A DNA stretch of 64,000 bases, from contig CALCYI010000057.1 in assembly GCA_937907605.1 (NCBI GenBank), positions 1 through 64,000 on the forward strand, read 5' to 3'. Shown piece by piece: positions 42,449-51,803 of the stretch (its first letter is position 1; each line of letters begins with the position of its first letter). The notes below the pieces were generated by a model, which was not told the DNA's origin, ran no database searches, and saw only the letters and a list, made by a program, of their open reading frames with translations. The DNA is from an uncultured Clostridia bacterium. Its GTDB lineage: Bacteria > Bacillota > Clostridia > Oscillospirales > Acutalibacteraceae. A program made the position numbers and the translations under genes.

Positions 42449-44521
42449 ATGAAAAGAATATTTGCGCATATAGGGTTTTCATTCGCGCTGACGCTTCTCG
42501 TAATAAATATGATTAGCGTCAGCCTTGTTCCCGTTATAGCGGCTGCGCTTTTAATTTTTTTCATAGCTTCAATAATACTTCCGAAATACAGAAAAGCGCT
42601 GTCGCTTCCGCTCTGCCTCGGCTCTGCGATTTTTGCCTGCTTAATTTTTCTTACGGTCTATTATTCCTCCGTGTATCCCGAAAGCAGGCTTGACGGCGTT
42701 TCGGCTATGACTACCTTTTACATTACCGACCTGCCGCATAAAACCGACTTCGGTTATTCTTATATCGCAAGGGCTGTCACGCTTGAACGCGACGGCGCGG
42801 TACAGAATTTTAAGTTCAGACTGATAAGCGATAAGGCAATTAACGCCGAGGCGTATAACGTTATAAGCGGCAAGCTGAAATTTTATAATATCGGTAATAA
42901 CGCCTTTTCGTCCTACGGCTACTGGGGAAAAGGGATATATCTTACCGCAAGGGTTAATGATTATTCGCTTACGGGTGAAACGGTCAATTCTCCTATGCGC
43001 TTTTTCCAGCAAATAAGAGAGTTTATTATTTCTACTCTTACGAGCGGAATTAAAGGTGACGCGGGCTCTCTCGCGGCAGCGCTGATTACGGGCAATAAGG
43101 ACGCGCTTTCAAACGATGTCTATTTTTGCTTTAAAAGGGCAGGCGTTACTCATTTAATGGCGGTTAGCGGACTTCATCTAACCGTAATATCCGGTGCGTT
43201 TACATATCTTCTTTCAGCGCTCAGAGTACCCGAAAAGCTTAGGGCTACGCTTACCGTATTAATCATTATTCTCTTTTCAGCCGTTACGGGCTTTACCCCT
43301 TCGGTAACAAGGGCGAGTATAATGATGATAACCATTTTTTCCGCAGGCTTTTTTGGGAAAAGGGGAGACGCTCTTAATTCTCTTGGTCTTGCAGTGCTTC
43401 TTATCTGCCTTAATCCCTTTGCAGTAAGCGATGTCGGCGCGGTACTCAGCGTACTGTCAGTGCTTTCGCTTTGTACGCTTTATCCCGTAGTTAAGCACTT
43501 TTTAAACGAACGCATTACAAAGCTTTTTAAAAGGCGCAGTGAGCTTATATCAAATACGGGTGAGTTTATTGAATACGTGATTGATATAATAGCCGCTTCA
43601 TTTTGCATTATTCTTTATAATCTGCCCGCGCTTTATTTATTCTTTTATTATTTATCGCCTCTTTCTGTATTTTCTAACGTTTTGCTGATTCCGCTCGGGA
43701 GCGTTTCAACCGTAATGTCCTTTATCGCCGTTATATTCTCGCACACGGGCGGTATTGCTAAATTAGTTTTCGCTCTTGACGGGAAGCTTAACAATGCGCT
43801 GATTTCCGTAGTAAGACTATTTGCGCAAAGCCGCTATTACGTAATTCCCGCAGGAAAATATCTCGGAGTAATTCTTGCTTTAATATTGATTATTATTGCG
43901 ATTTGTTTTATTCTTAATAATAAGAAGCTGCTTAAATATACGGCGCTTATTTCCGTTTGTGCCCTTGTGCTTTATCAGGGAGCTTACGCCGTACAATCGA
44001 TTAACACCGCAGAGGTATTCATTACTAAAAACGTCGCCTGCGCCGTATCCTGCGGTGGCGATACGCTCATAATCGGAGTTAAGAATAAGAGCGATTATTA
44101 TGACGTTAAGGGCTTTATTAATAATAAGGACGGTATATCCCTGCTAGTTGCTTCCGACGGTAAGGACAGCATAACCGAAAAGCTTATTGAGGAATATCCC
44201 TGCGGCGAGGTAATATCGTATACATTTTCTGACTCTGTTTTAAGCAAAACGCAGGAATACAGACGTGAAACGGACTGTACGGAAAAGCTTAACGATTATT
44301 TAAGCATAACCGTTCACCATACGGATAAGGGATACTCATATATAATAAGCGCAAACGGAGTGTGCATATCCGACGGCTCGGCGCTTTCGGATATTACCGT
44401 TAATAATAAAACAGTTTCGGATATTAACGGCAGTATTGATTTATCAAAAAGCGACGTTATTTACAGCATAAGTAAAAATAAAAGCTATTCGGCAAGGAGG
44501 GTTGAAGTATGGGAAAATTAA
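42449..44521 (+). CDS. comEC: ComEC/Rec2-family DNA uptake channel, degenerate C-terminal domain
   Basis: 690 residues with about ten membrane helices. It shows the ComEC N-terminal OB-like part (about 60-180) and the competence domain (GLHLTVISGAFTYLL, then TGFTPSVTRASIMM). ComEC forms the inner-membrane channel for single-stranded DNA uptake. The usual C-terminal metallo-beta-lactamase-like domain should carry an HxHxDH motif. The last 180 residues here (from about 510) have a shortened form with no such motif, so any nuclease activity is probably lost. No ribosome site is visible; translation likely follows lacZ. Ends overlapping holA by 13 bases. Confidence 0.87.
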   Translation: MKRIFAHIGFSFALTLLVINMISVSLVPVIAAALLIFFIASIILPKYRKALSLPLCLGSAIFACLIFLTVYYSSVYPESRLDGVSAMTTFYITDLPHKTDFGYSYIARAVTLERDGAVQNFKFRLISDKAINAEAYNVISGKLKFYNIGNNAFSSYGYWGKGIYLTARVNDYSLTGETVNSPMRFFQQIREFIISTLTSGIKGDAGSLAAALITGNKDALSNDVYFCFKRAGVTHLMAVSGLHLTVISGAFTYLLSALRVPEKLRATLTVLIIILFSAVTGFTPSVTRASIMMITIFSAGFFGKRGDALNSLGLAVLLICLNPFAVSDVGAVLSVLSVLSLCTLYPVVKHFLNERITKLFKRRSELISNTGEFIEYVIDIIAASFCIILYNLPALYLFFYYLSPLSVFSNVLLIPLGSVSTVMSFIAVIFSHTGGIAKLVFALDGKLNNALISVVRLFAQSRYYVIPAGKYLGVILALILIIIAICFILNNKKLLKYTALISVCALVLYQGAYAVQSINTAEVFITKNVACAVSCGGDTLIIGVKNKSDYYDVKGFINNKDGISLLVASDGKDSITEKLIEEYPCGEVISYTFSDSVLSKTQEYRRETDCTEKLNDYLSITVHHTDKGYSYIISANGVCISDGSALSDITVNNKTVSDINGSIDLSKSDVIYSISKNKSYSARRVEVWEN

Positions 44522-45543
44522 GGGAGGAACAGCTTAAGGAACAGCTTAAAAGCAGAAGCTTTTCAAACCTTTATTTAATTTACGGCGAAGAAAACTACCT
44601 TAAGGAGTACTATGTTAATAAACTGAAAAAAGCGCTCGTCGATTCCGACTTTGCCGATTTTAACCTTCATATCCATGAAAAAGGCTCGAGCCTTGATGAT
44701 ATACTGATGGACGCCCAGATGATGCCGATGATGGGCGAATACACGGTTGTAGTAGTTCACGATTATCCGCTTACCGACTCAAAGGAGTATATGGAAAAGC
44801 TCAAGGAGTTCTTTAAGGACGTGCCCGAAACCTGCGTGCTTGTCTTCTGGCTTGACAGCATTACCTTTGACGAAAAAAAGGATTCAAAGTGGATAAGTAT
44901 CGTAAACGCCTTTTCAAAGGCGGGCGACGCCGTTAACCTTGCAAGGCGGAGCGAGGGCGACCTTGCAAAGCTCGTTATGACAAGGGCAAAAAAGCGTGGC
45001 TGTGAGATTGATAATTCCTCCGCGCGTTACCTCGTAAACGCTGTTGGGCTTGACATTCAGACCGTTATTAACGAAACGGAAAAAATCTGTGCCTACCTAC
45101 CCTCGGGTACTATTACGAGGGAAGTAATCGATAAACTCGCCGTTAAATCGCTTCAGGCGCGAGTTTTTGATTTATCCAAGTACATTCTTTCGGGCGACAG
45201 CGACAGGGCTTATAATTCGCTCAGAGCCCTTTTTGCACAGCGTGAGGACGCAATCCCGATACTCGCGGTTATATCGTCCTATTATATCGATATGTACCGT
45301 GCAAAGTGCGCGAAGGCTTCGGGCGTTACCGAAAGGGACGTTATGGATTACTATAATTACGGCGTAAGGGACTGGGTGCTGACTAACGCCGCGCGCGACG
45401 GCGCAAGAATCAGCGTTGTGTCGTTAAGACAGGCAATCGACATTCTCTCAAAAACCGACGAGCTTATGAAGTCGACTGCGGTTGACCGTAATCTTCTGCT
45501 TGAGGAAACGGTTGCTAAGCTTTTATTAATCAGGAATAAGTGA
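44509..45543 (+). CDS. holA: DNA polymerase III delta subunit HolA
   Basis: 344 residues, the clamp-loader subunit that opens the beta sliding clamp. N-terminal AAA-like domain without a working P-loop (NLYLIYGEENYLKEYYVNKLK at the start, as in other HolA proteins), a lid domain, and a helical collar domain (LAVISSYYIDMYRAKCAK). Length is typical. The start overlaps comEC, the usual neighbour in Firmicutes, with AGGAGGG for ribosome binding. Confidence 0.92.
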   Translation: MGKLREEQLKEQLKSRSFSNLYLIYGEENYLKEYYVNKLKKALVDSDFADFNLHIHEKGSSLDDILMDAQMMPMMGEYTVVVVHDYPLTDSKEYMEKLKEFFKDVPETCVLVFWLDSITFDEKKDSKWISIVNAFSKAGDAVNLARRSEGDLAKLVMTRAKKRGCEIDNSSARYLVNAVGLDIQTVINETEKICAYLPSGTITREVIDKLAVKSLQARVFDLSKYILSGDSDRAYNSLRALFAQREDAIPILAVISSYYIDMYRAKCAKASGVTERDVMDYYNYGVRDWVLTNAARDGARISVVSLRQAIDILSKTDELMKSTAVDRNLLLEETVAKLLLIRNK

Positions 45544-46130
45544 TGATGGAAAAGATTAAACTCTCACAGGCGGTTATTGTCGAGGGAAAATATGATAAAA
45601 TCAAGCTTTCCGATATCCTGGACGCCTTTATCGTGGAAACGAACGGATTTCAGATTTTCAAGGACAAGCAAAGGCTTGCGTTTATTAAAAAGCTTGCAAG
45701 CGAGAGAGGTATAATTATCCTAACCGATTCCGACCACGCGGGCTTTATGATAAGGAATTATATTAAGTCGGGCGTCCCCGAGGACAAAATTACTAATGTT
45801 TATATACCCGATATTTTAGGTAAGGAGAAGCGCAAATCAGAACCCTCTAAGGAGGGCAAGCTCGGTGTTGAGGGTATGAGCGCAGAGGTCATTTTAAAAG
45901 CGCTTGAAAGAGCGGGAGTGACCGCTGAAAAGAAAGTTAATGAAAATCCCGTAACGAAATACGATTTGTATGAAGCGGGCTTTTCGGGTACGCCTAACGC
46001 AAAGCAAAACAAAAAGAAGCTCCTTGAATATCTGAAGCTTCCCGAATATCTTTCTACCCATTCAATGCTTACCTATATTAATAACAGTATGAGCAGGGAA
46101 GAATTTTTTGAACTTATAAAAGACTTATAA
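45540..46130 (+). CDS. rnmV: ribonuclease M5
   Basis: 196 residues. RNase M5 matures 5S rRNA in low-GC Gram-positives. The N-terminal Toprim domain has AVIVEGKYDK (catalytic Glu) and ILTDSDHAGF (the DxD metal pair). The C-terminal half is the family's rRNA/L18-recognition part. It overlaps holA by 4 bases and converges on tmcAL with a 6-base overlap of the coding ends. Confidence 0.93.
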   Translation: MMMEKIKLSQAVIVEGKYDKIKLSDILDAFIVETNGFQIFKDKQRLAFIKKLASERGIIILTDSDHAGFMIRNYIKSGVPEDKITNVYIPDILGKEKRKSEPSKEGKLGVEGMSAEVILKALERAGVTAEKKVNENPVTKYDLYEAGFSGTPNAKQNKKKLLEYLKLPEYLSTHSMLTYINNSMSREEFFELIKDL

Positions 46131-47186
46131 AACAATAATTTTTTCAGTAAGCTCCGTGCCGCAGGGTTTCGGAGCTTTATACATTATATTATATATATCT
46201 GTTATTCTGCTTTCCTCCTCGAAAGCAGCAAGTATTTCACCGCCGAGGCTCTTTGCGTCGCCGTAATTCGTCACTAACGGCAGCGAGGCGGCTTTTTTTA
46301 TTTCACCGAGCAACTCTCTGCCTTTTGCATTAAAACCTAAAATACGGAGATACAGTGGCTCTTTTTGGGCGTTCTTATCTATGCCGAGGAACGCACGCAG
46401 GATTATACGCCTTATTCTTGAATGAGTATAGCGCTTCGTTTTAATTATGTCGTAAAGCTCGTCAATGCTTTGCGCCGTTTTAAGCGCCTGTACTATCCTG
46501 TTTTCGAGTCCCTCGGTTACGTCGTCGATGTTTCTGAAATCCTCGGCGCTCATACCTCTTAACTTGTAGAGTACCGCCGCTTCGCAGTTTTTAAGGCTTG
46601 CGGTATCGTCCGCGCTGAGCGCTTTTCTGATTTCGCTTGCGCTGTATTCACTGTCGTCGCTGTCGTGACCGCCGCCGATACGTTTAACGGCAACGGGCTT
46701 TAAATTAGTACAGCTAAGGTATTCTATTGCAAGAATGTTGTTCGGCGTGTCAAGCAGGGGAGAGTTTATAACCCTCTGCCTCGCAGCAGGATAGGAAAGA
46801 CCGTTTTTGAGTTCTTCTTTTATCTCTTTATCTCTTGCTTTAATTTCGTTTGCTACGCGTAATAGCTCCTCTGTATCGTCGCACTCCGCGCCGAAAGCGA
46901 GCGCCTCGCAAACTCCCGTCGCTTCAAGCAGGGAAACCCCCGCCTTAGCAAAGCCCTGCGCTGAAAGAGTGGAGCATACTGTCGGTATTTCTATTACGAG
47001 GTCTGCTCCGCCCTTAAGAGCAGCCTCGGCTCTTGTGAACTTGTCGTATACCGCGGGCTCTCCGCGCTGAACGAAGTTTCCGCTCATTGCGCAGATTACA
47101 TAGTCGCCGTCTTTTTTTATACTGTCTATTAAGTATTTATGTCCCTTGTGAAAGGGATTAAATTCACAAATTATGCCGTAAACCAT
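46125..47186 (-). CDS. tmcAL: tRNA(Met) cytidine acetate ligase TmcAL
   Basis: 353 residues (YlbM family). It uses ATP and acetate to make N4-acetylcytidine at the wobble position of elongator tRNA-Met. The N-terminal nucleotidyltransferase domain shows ICEFNPFHKGHKYLI with the HxGH motif, then SGNFVQRGEPA and EIPTVCSTLSAQGFA. The C-terminal helical part includes 'HSRIRRIILRAFLGI'. Divergent from ackA with only about 100 bases between; both enzymes handle acetate. Confidence 0.92.
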   Translation of the reverse strand: MVYGIICEFNPFHKGHKYLIDSIKKDGDYVICAMSGNFVQRGEPAVYDKFTRAEAALKGGADLVIEIPTVCSTLSAQGFAKAGVSLLEATGVCEALAFGAECDDTEELLRVANEIKARDKEIKEELKNGLSYPAARQRVINSPLLDTPNNILAIEYLSCTNLKPVAVKRIGGGHDSDDSEYSASEIRKALSADDTASLKNCEAAVLYKLRGMSAEDFRNIDDVTEGLENRIVQALKTAQSIDELYDIIKTKRYTHSRIRRIILRAFLGIDKNAQKEPLYLRILGFNAKGRELLGEIKKAASLPLVTNYGDAKSLGGEILAAFEEESRITDIYNIMYKAPKPCGTELTEKIIVL

Positions 47187-47214
47187 ATAATTACCTTAAA
47201 ATACTAATTTTTAC

Positions 47215-47243
47215 TTGACAATTTAATTATTTATATATTATAT
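47215..47243 (+). promoter_or_regulatory. promoter of ackA
   Basis: Perfect TTGACA (47215-47220). The following DNA is so AT-rich that several -10 candidates exist; TTATAT at 47238-47243 gives a 17-base spacer. Confidence 0.55.
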
Positions 47244-47287
47244 TATATATTGTATATTATTAATTTTCAAGGCACGGAGGTAAAAAA

Positions 47288-48514
47288 TTGAAGATTCTTG
47301 TAATTAACTGCGGTTCATCTTCGCTTAAGTATCAGCTTCTTGATATGGAGACTGAGAACGTTCTCATTTCAGGTTCAATAGAGCGCATAGGTCTTACTAT
47401 TTCGGGCGGCGAGGAAAACGTTATTATAAAAAAGGATGATAAGAAGTTCACATATGATAAGGAGCTTTTAAATCATACTAAAGCCTTCAACGAGGTTAAG
47501 TACATAATTACCGAGAGCGAGCATAATGTAGTCGATTCCTTCGACGAAATTGACGCTATCGGACACAGAATAGTACAGGGCGGTCCTAATTATAAAAAGA
47601 GTGTTCTCGTTGACGAAAAGGTTGCTAAGGATATTGAGGATTTATCTCCGCTTGCTCCGCTACATAATCCCGCTCATATTCAGGGATATAACGCCTGCCT
47701 TGAAGTTGTAGGTCCTACTGTTCCTCAGGTATTCGTATTCGATACCGCGTTTCATTCAACTATGCCTCCAAAGGCGTATATGTTTGCTGTTCCGTATGAG
47801 TATTACACGGATTATAAGGTACGCCGTTACGGTGCTCACGGAACCTCGCATAAATTCGTATCCCTCAGAGTTGCCGAAAAAATGGGCAAGAGACCCGAGG
47901 ATATTAAGGTTATTACCTGTCATCTCGGAAACGGCTCTTCAATTTCAGCCGTTGAATACGGAAAATGCATTGATACTTCAATGGGCTTAACTCCGCTTGA
48001 CGGATTTATGATGGGTACACGCTCGGGCGGTATCGACCCGTCGGTTGTTACCTTCATTATGGATAAGGAAAACTTATCTCCTAAGGAAATGGATACCGTG
48101 CTTAATAAAAAGTCCGGCGTTATGGCAATCTCTGGTATCTCCTCTGACGACAGAGATATTTGCGCCGCTCAGAACGCGGGCGACGAGAGGGCAACCCTCG
48201 CTCACGAAATGCAGGCTTATCAGATTGCTAAGTTTATCGGCGGTTATATAGCCGCTATGCACGGCGTTGACGCTATTGTATTTACGGGCGGTATCGGCGA
48301 AAACGGCTTCTGGCTTCGTTCAAAGGTTTGCTCATATCTTGATTATATGGGCGTTAAGATTGACGAGGAGCTTAACGAAAAGACCGTTAAGGGCGCAGAG
48401 GCTGAGCTTTCAGATCCGAACGCAAAGGTAAGAGTATTCATTCTTGCCACCAATGAGGAATTAATGATTGCAAGGGACACCAAGGCAATCGTTGAAGAAT
48501 TAAAGAATAAATAA
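47288..48514 (+). CDS. ackA: acetate kinase
   Basis: 408 residues. Interconverts acetyl phosphate and ADP with acetate and ATP, the energy-yielding last step of acetate fermentation. Family motifs: ILVINCGSSSLKYQL at the start, AHRIVQGG-like GHRIVQGGPNY, FDTAFH, ITCHLGNGSSI, and FTGGIGENG. The start is TTG (47288-47290) with GGAGG seven bases before, so translation is probably tuned. No phosphotransacetylase gene is next to it. Confidence 0.95.
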   Translation: MKILVINCGSSSLKYQLLDMETENVLISGSIERIGLTISGGEENVIIKKDDKKFTYDKELLNHTKAFNEVKYIITESEHNVVDSFDEIDAIGHRIVQGGPNYKKSVLVDEKVAKDIEDLSPLAPLHNPAHIQGYNACLEVVGPTVPQVFVFDTAFHSTMPPKAYMFAVPYEYYTDYKVRRYGAHGTSHKFVSLRVAEKMGKRPEDIKVITCHLGNGSSISAVEYGKCIDTSMGLTPLDGFMMGTRSGGIDPSVVTFIMDKENLSPKEMDTVLNKKSGVMAISGISSDDRDICAAQNAGDERATLAHEMQAYQIAKFIGGYIAAMHGVDAIVFTGGIGENGFWLRSKVCSYLDYMGVKIDEELNEKTVKGAEAELSDPNAKVRVFILATNEELMIARDTKAIVEELKNK

Positions 48515-48546
48515 CAAATTTGCAAATTTATAAAGGAGGAAGAAAC

Positions 48547-48762
48547 ATGCCTGAAATTAAGTATGAAATCACAGAGCACATCGGCGTTATCTCCGAAACA
48601 GCAAGAGGCTGGACACGTGAGGTTAACATGATTTCATGGAACGGTCGTGAGCCTAAGGTTGACATCAGAGACTGGTCACCCGAGCACGACAAGATGAGCA
48701 AGGGCTTAACCTTTTCTAAGGAAGAGCTTCAGGAGCTTGTTAAAATCGCTGAAAAGCTCTAA
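48547..48762 (+). CDS. YdbC-type PC4-like single-stranded DNA-binding protein
   Basis: 71 residues of the PC4/YdbC family, small dimeric proteins that bind single-stranded nucleic acids and may affect transcription. Typical order: EIKYEITEHIGVIS, GWTREVNMISWNGREPKVDIRDW, then a C-terminal helix (SKEELQELVKIAEKL). ATG at 48547 follows AAAGGAGG; an upstream in-frame start at 48520 lacks one. Located 32 bases after ackA, with a terminator right after. Confidence 0.88.
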   Translation: MPEIKYEITEHIGVISETARGWTREVNMISWNGREPKVDIRDWSPEHDKMSKGLTFSKEELQELVKIAEKL

Positions 48763-48772
48763 TAAGTGTATT

Positions 48773-48800
48773 AACGCTGCGATAGTTTTATCGCAGCGTT
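48773..48800 (+). terminator. intrinsic terminator
   Basis: AACGCTGCGATA (48773-48784), GTTT loop, TATCGCAGCGTT (48789-48800), a perfect 12-bp stem. The tail is only moderately T-rich. Confidence 0.75.
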
Positions 48801-48844
48801 TGCGCTTATCCCTTTAATTATAATTCTCATTATGAGGTAAATAT

Positions 48845-51460
48845 ATGGAATGGACATCATTAAACGAATTAAGAGAGAAGTATTTAAGCTTCTTTGAAAG
48901 CAAGGGACATTTAAGGCTTCCCTCGTTTTCTCTCGTGCCGAACGGAGATAAGAGCCTTCTTCTTATCAACTCCGGTATGGCGCCGATGAAAAAGTATTTT
49001 ACGGGCGAGGTAACCCCTCCGAGAAAGAGAGTATCCACCTGTCAGAAATGTATCCGTACTCCCGACATCGAGGAGGTAGGTAAGACCGACCGCCACGGAA
49101 CCTTCTTTGAAATGCTTGGTAATTTCTCCTTCGGAGATTATTTTAAGAAGGAGGCTACCGCGTGGGCGTGGGAGTTCTGTACGAAGGTTCTCGATATGCC
49201 TGTTGATAAGCTCTACGTAACTATTTACGAGAATGACGACGAGGCGTTTGAAATCTGGACTAAGCAGAATGGTGTAGACCCGAGCCATATCGTAAGGCTC
49301 GGCAAGGAGGACAACTTCTGGGAGCATGGCTCAGGTCCGTGCGGTCCCTGCTCAGAGATTTATTTTGACAGGGGTATTGAGCATGGCTGCGGTAAGCCCG
49401 ACTGCGCGCCCGGCTGCGAATGCGACCGTTTTACTGAGTTCTGGAACAACGTTTTCACTCAGTTTGACAACGACGGCAATAATAATTATACGCCGCTTGA
49501 CCACCCGAATATTGATACGGGTATGGGGCTTGAGCGTCTTGCCTGCATTATGCAGGGCGTTGATAATATTTTCGAGGTTGATACCGTACAGAATATTATG
49601 AATAAGATTGCCGAAATCGCGGGCGTTAAATATCACGACGATAAGAAGCAGGACATCTCGCTTCGCGTTATTACTGACCACGTGCGTTCGTCTACCTTTA
49701 TGATTGGCGACGGCGTAATTCCCTCGAATAACGGCAGAGGCTACGTTTTAAGACGTCTTATCAGGCGTGCATGCCGTCACGGAAGGCTTCTCGGAGTAAA
49801 TGAGCCGTTCCTTTATAAAGTATGCGATACGGTTATTGCAGAAAATGCGGTTGCGTATCCCGAGCTCGGCGATAAGGCTGAGCTTATCAAGAGAGTTCTT
49901 CTTTCCGAGGAGGAAAGCTTTGGTAAAACTATTGACGCAGGGCTTGCGCTTCTTGACGAATATATTGAAAATACCGAGGGTACCGTATTCAGCGGCGACG
50001 ACGCGTTCAAGCTTAACGATACCTACGGCTTCCCGCTTGATTTGACGAAGGATATCCTTGAAGAAAAGGGAATGACCGTTGACGAGGAGCGCTTTAATGA
50101 GCTTCTTGATAATCAGAAAAAGACTGCGCGTGCTGCGCGTAAAGACGCGGGTGCTGATGCCTGGAAGGGAAGTAGCGTAAAAATTGAGGTTCCCGCAACC
50201 AAGTTTACGGGCTATACCGATTTTTCTGCTGATTCAAAAGTACTTGCAATCGTCGATGCCGAGGGTGAGCTTGCCGAAATGCTCGGCGCAGGCGAAAAGG
50301 GAACGGTAGTACTTGATACTACTCCGTTCTATGCGCTCAGCGGCGGTCAGGTCGGCGACAGCGGCTTTATCGGCGATTTTAAGGTAGAGGATACTACTAA
50401 GAACGCCGACGGTATTTACCTCCACAGCGGTATTCTTACCAAGGGCGTTATATCAGTTGGCGACAGTGTTAAGGCTGAAATTGACTCTGTACGACGTAAA
50501 TCTATAATGAGAAATCATACCGCTGCGCATCTTCTTCAAAACGCGCTTCGTAAGGAGCTCGGTACTCACGTTGAACAGGCGGGACAGCTTGTTGACGCTT
50601 CCGTATGCCGCTTTGACTTCACGCATTTCAACGCGCTTACCGACGAAGAGTTAAAGAGAATTGAAGCCGACGTTAACGCGGTTATTATGTCTGCTATTCC
50701 CGTTACAATGCAGGAAATGCCGATCGAGGAAGCCAAGAAGATGGGCGCAATGATGCTCTTCGGTGAAAAGTACGGCGACGTTGTAAGGGTTGTTACGGCA
50801 GGGGATTCCGTTGAATTTTGCGGAGGTACCCACGTTGCAAATTCGGGCGAGCTCGGAATGTTTAAGATTGTGAGCGAGGCTTCCGTAGCAAGCGGTGTAA
50901 GAAGAATTACTGCGCTTACGGGTACTAACGCTTATAATTTCTTTACTCAGAATACAGAGCTTATAAAAGCTCTTGCAGGTAAGCTCAAGGGCGCTGAAAG
51001 CGAGATTGAATCAAAGGTCGAGTCCCTTATAAACGAAAACAGGGATAATGCAAAGAAGATAAGTAATCTCGAGGCTGATATCACGAGGCTCAAGAGCGCT
51101 GATATGTTCTCAAAGCCCGAGGTTATAGACGGACTTGAGGTATTTACCGCTAAGCTTGATTCTGCAACACCTGACGCGCTTCGTTCAATGGGCGACGACG
51201 TTAAGGCGAATAACGACAATGCGGTTGCGGTTATCGCAGGTATTAACGGCGAAAAGGCAACTATCGTTGCAGTATGCGGAAAGAATGCCGTTGCTAAGGG
51301 CGTTAAAGCGGGCGACGTTGTACGCGAGGTTGCAAAGCTTGCAGGCGGTGGTGGCGGCGGACGTCCCGATTCCGCTATGGCGGGCGCAAAGGATTTATCG
51401 AGGCTCGATACGGCAATCTCGTCTACTGTTGATATAGTAAAAGCTATTCTTAATAAATAA
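48845..51460 (+). CDS. alaS: alanyl-tRNA synthetase
   Basis: 871 residues, full length. Class II catalytic core (residues 1-250: FFESKGHLRLPSFSLVP, SGMAPMKKYFTG, and RHGTFFEMLGNFSFGDYF), tRNA-recognition domain, editing domain with zinc ligands HTAAHLLQ and CGGTHV at about 560-670, and the C-terminal DHHA1 domain rich in glycine (AGGGGGGRP). No T-box is present in the short leader. First gene of a tight run with the HIT, apt and thrH genes. Confidence 0.96.
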   Translation: MEWTSLNELREKYLSFFESKGHLRLPSFSLVPNGDKSLLLINSGMAPMKKYFTGEVTPPRKRVSTCQKCIRTPDIEEVGKTDRHGTFFEMLGNFSFGDYFKKEATAWAWEFCTKVLDMPVDKLYVTIYENDDEAFEIWTKQNGVDPSHIVRLGKEDNFWEHGSGPCGPCSEIYFDRGIEHGCGKPDCAPGCECDRFTEFWNNVFTQFDNDGNNNYTPLDHPNIDTGMGLERLACIMQGVDNIFEVDTVQNIMNKIAEIAGVKYHDDKKQDISLRVITDHVRSSTFMIGDGVIPSNNGRGYVLRRLIRRACRHGRLLGVNEPFLYKVCDTVIAENAVAYPELGDKAELIKRVLLSEEESFGKTIDAGLALLDEYIENTEGTVFSGDDAFKLNDTYGFPLDLTKDILEEKGMTVDEERFNELLDNQKKTARAARKDAGADAWKGSSVKIEVPATKFTGYTDFSADSKVLAIVDAEGELAEMLGAGEKGTVVLDTTPFYALSGGQVGDSGFIGDFKVEDTTKNADGIYLHSGILTKGVISVGDSVKAEIDSVRRKSIMRNHTAAHLLQNALRKELGTHVEQAGQLVDASVCRFDFTHFNALTDEELKRIEADVNAVIMSAIPVTMQEMPIEEAKKMGAMMLFGEKYGDVVRVVTAGDSVEFCGGTHVANSGELGMFKIVSEASVASGVRRITALTGTNAYNFFTQNTELIKALAGKLKGAESEIESKVESLINENRDNAKKISNLEADITRLKSADMFSKPEVIDGLEVFTAKLDSATPDALRSMGDDVKANNDNAVAVIAGINGEKATIVAVCGKNAVAKGVKAGDVVREVAKLAGGGGGGRPDSAMAGAKDLSRLDTAISSTVDIVKAILNK

Positions 51461-51470
51461 GGAGAAGGCT

Positions 51471-51803
51471 ATGTGCGTATTTTGTGAAATTATTAAGGGG
51501 AATATCCCGTCGACTAAGGTTTATGAGGACGATATGATGGTTGCTTTCAAGGATTTAAATCCTGTTGCGCCCGTTCATATCCTCGCAGTACCAAAGGAGC
51601 ATATTGAGTGCGCTAACGATATTAACGCCGATAACAGCAAATACGTTGCGCATATCTTTGAAAAGCTCGGCGAAATTGCTTCGTCACAGGGTATTTCGTC
51701 ATATAGGATTATAAATAACTGCGGCGCTGACGCAGGACAGAGCGTTATGCATTTACATTTCCACCTTATCGGCGGAACAGAAATGGGGGAGAAATTAATA
51801 TGA
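51471..51803 (+). CDS. HIT-family (HinT-like) nucleotide hydrolase
   Basis: 110 residues. Histidine-triad hydrolase of the HinT branch with N-terminal CVFCEIIKGNIPSTKVYED and catalytic HLHFHLIGG near the C terminus. HinT enzymes cleave aminoacyl-adenylates and AMP-lysyl conjugates, so the position behind alaS is fitting. A Cys pair (CVFC) at the start may bind zinc. The ribosome site AAGGAG lies 10 bases after alaS. Confidence 0.92.
   Translation: MCVFCEIIKGNIPSTKVYEDDMMVAFKDLNPVAPVHILAVPKEHIECANDINADNSKYVAHIFEKLGEIASSQGISSYRIINNCGADAGQSVMHLHFHLIGGTEMGEKLI

Noticed and set aside
48801..48844. T-box leader before alaS
   Set aside because: Only about 45 bases lie between the upstream terminator and the start codon, and no T-box sequence is visible.
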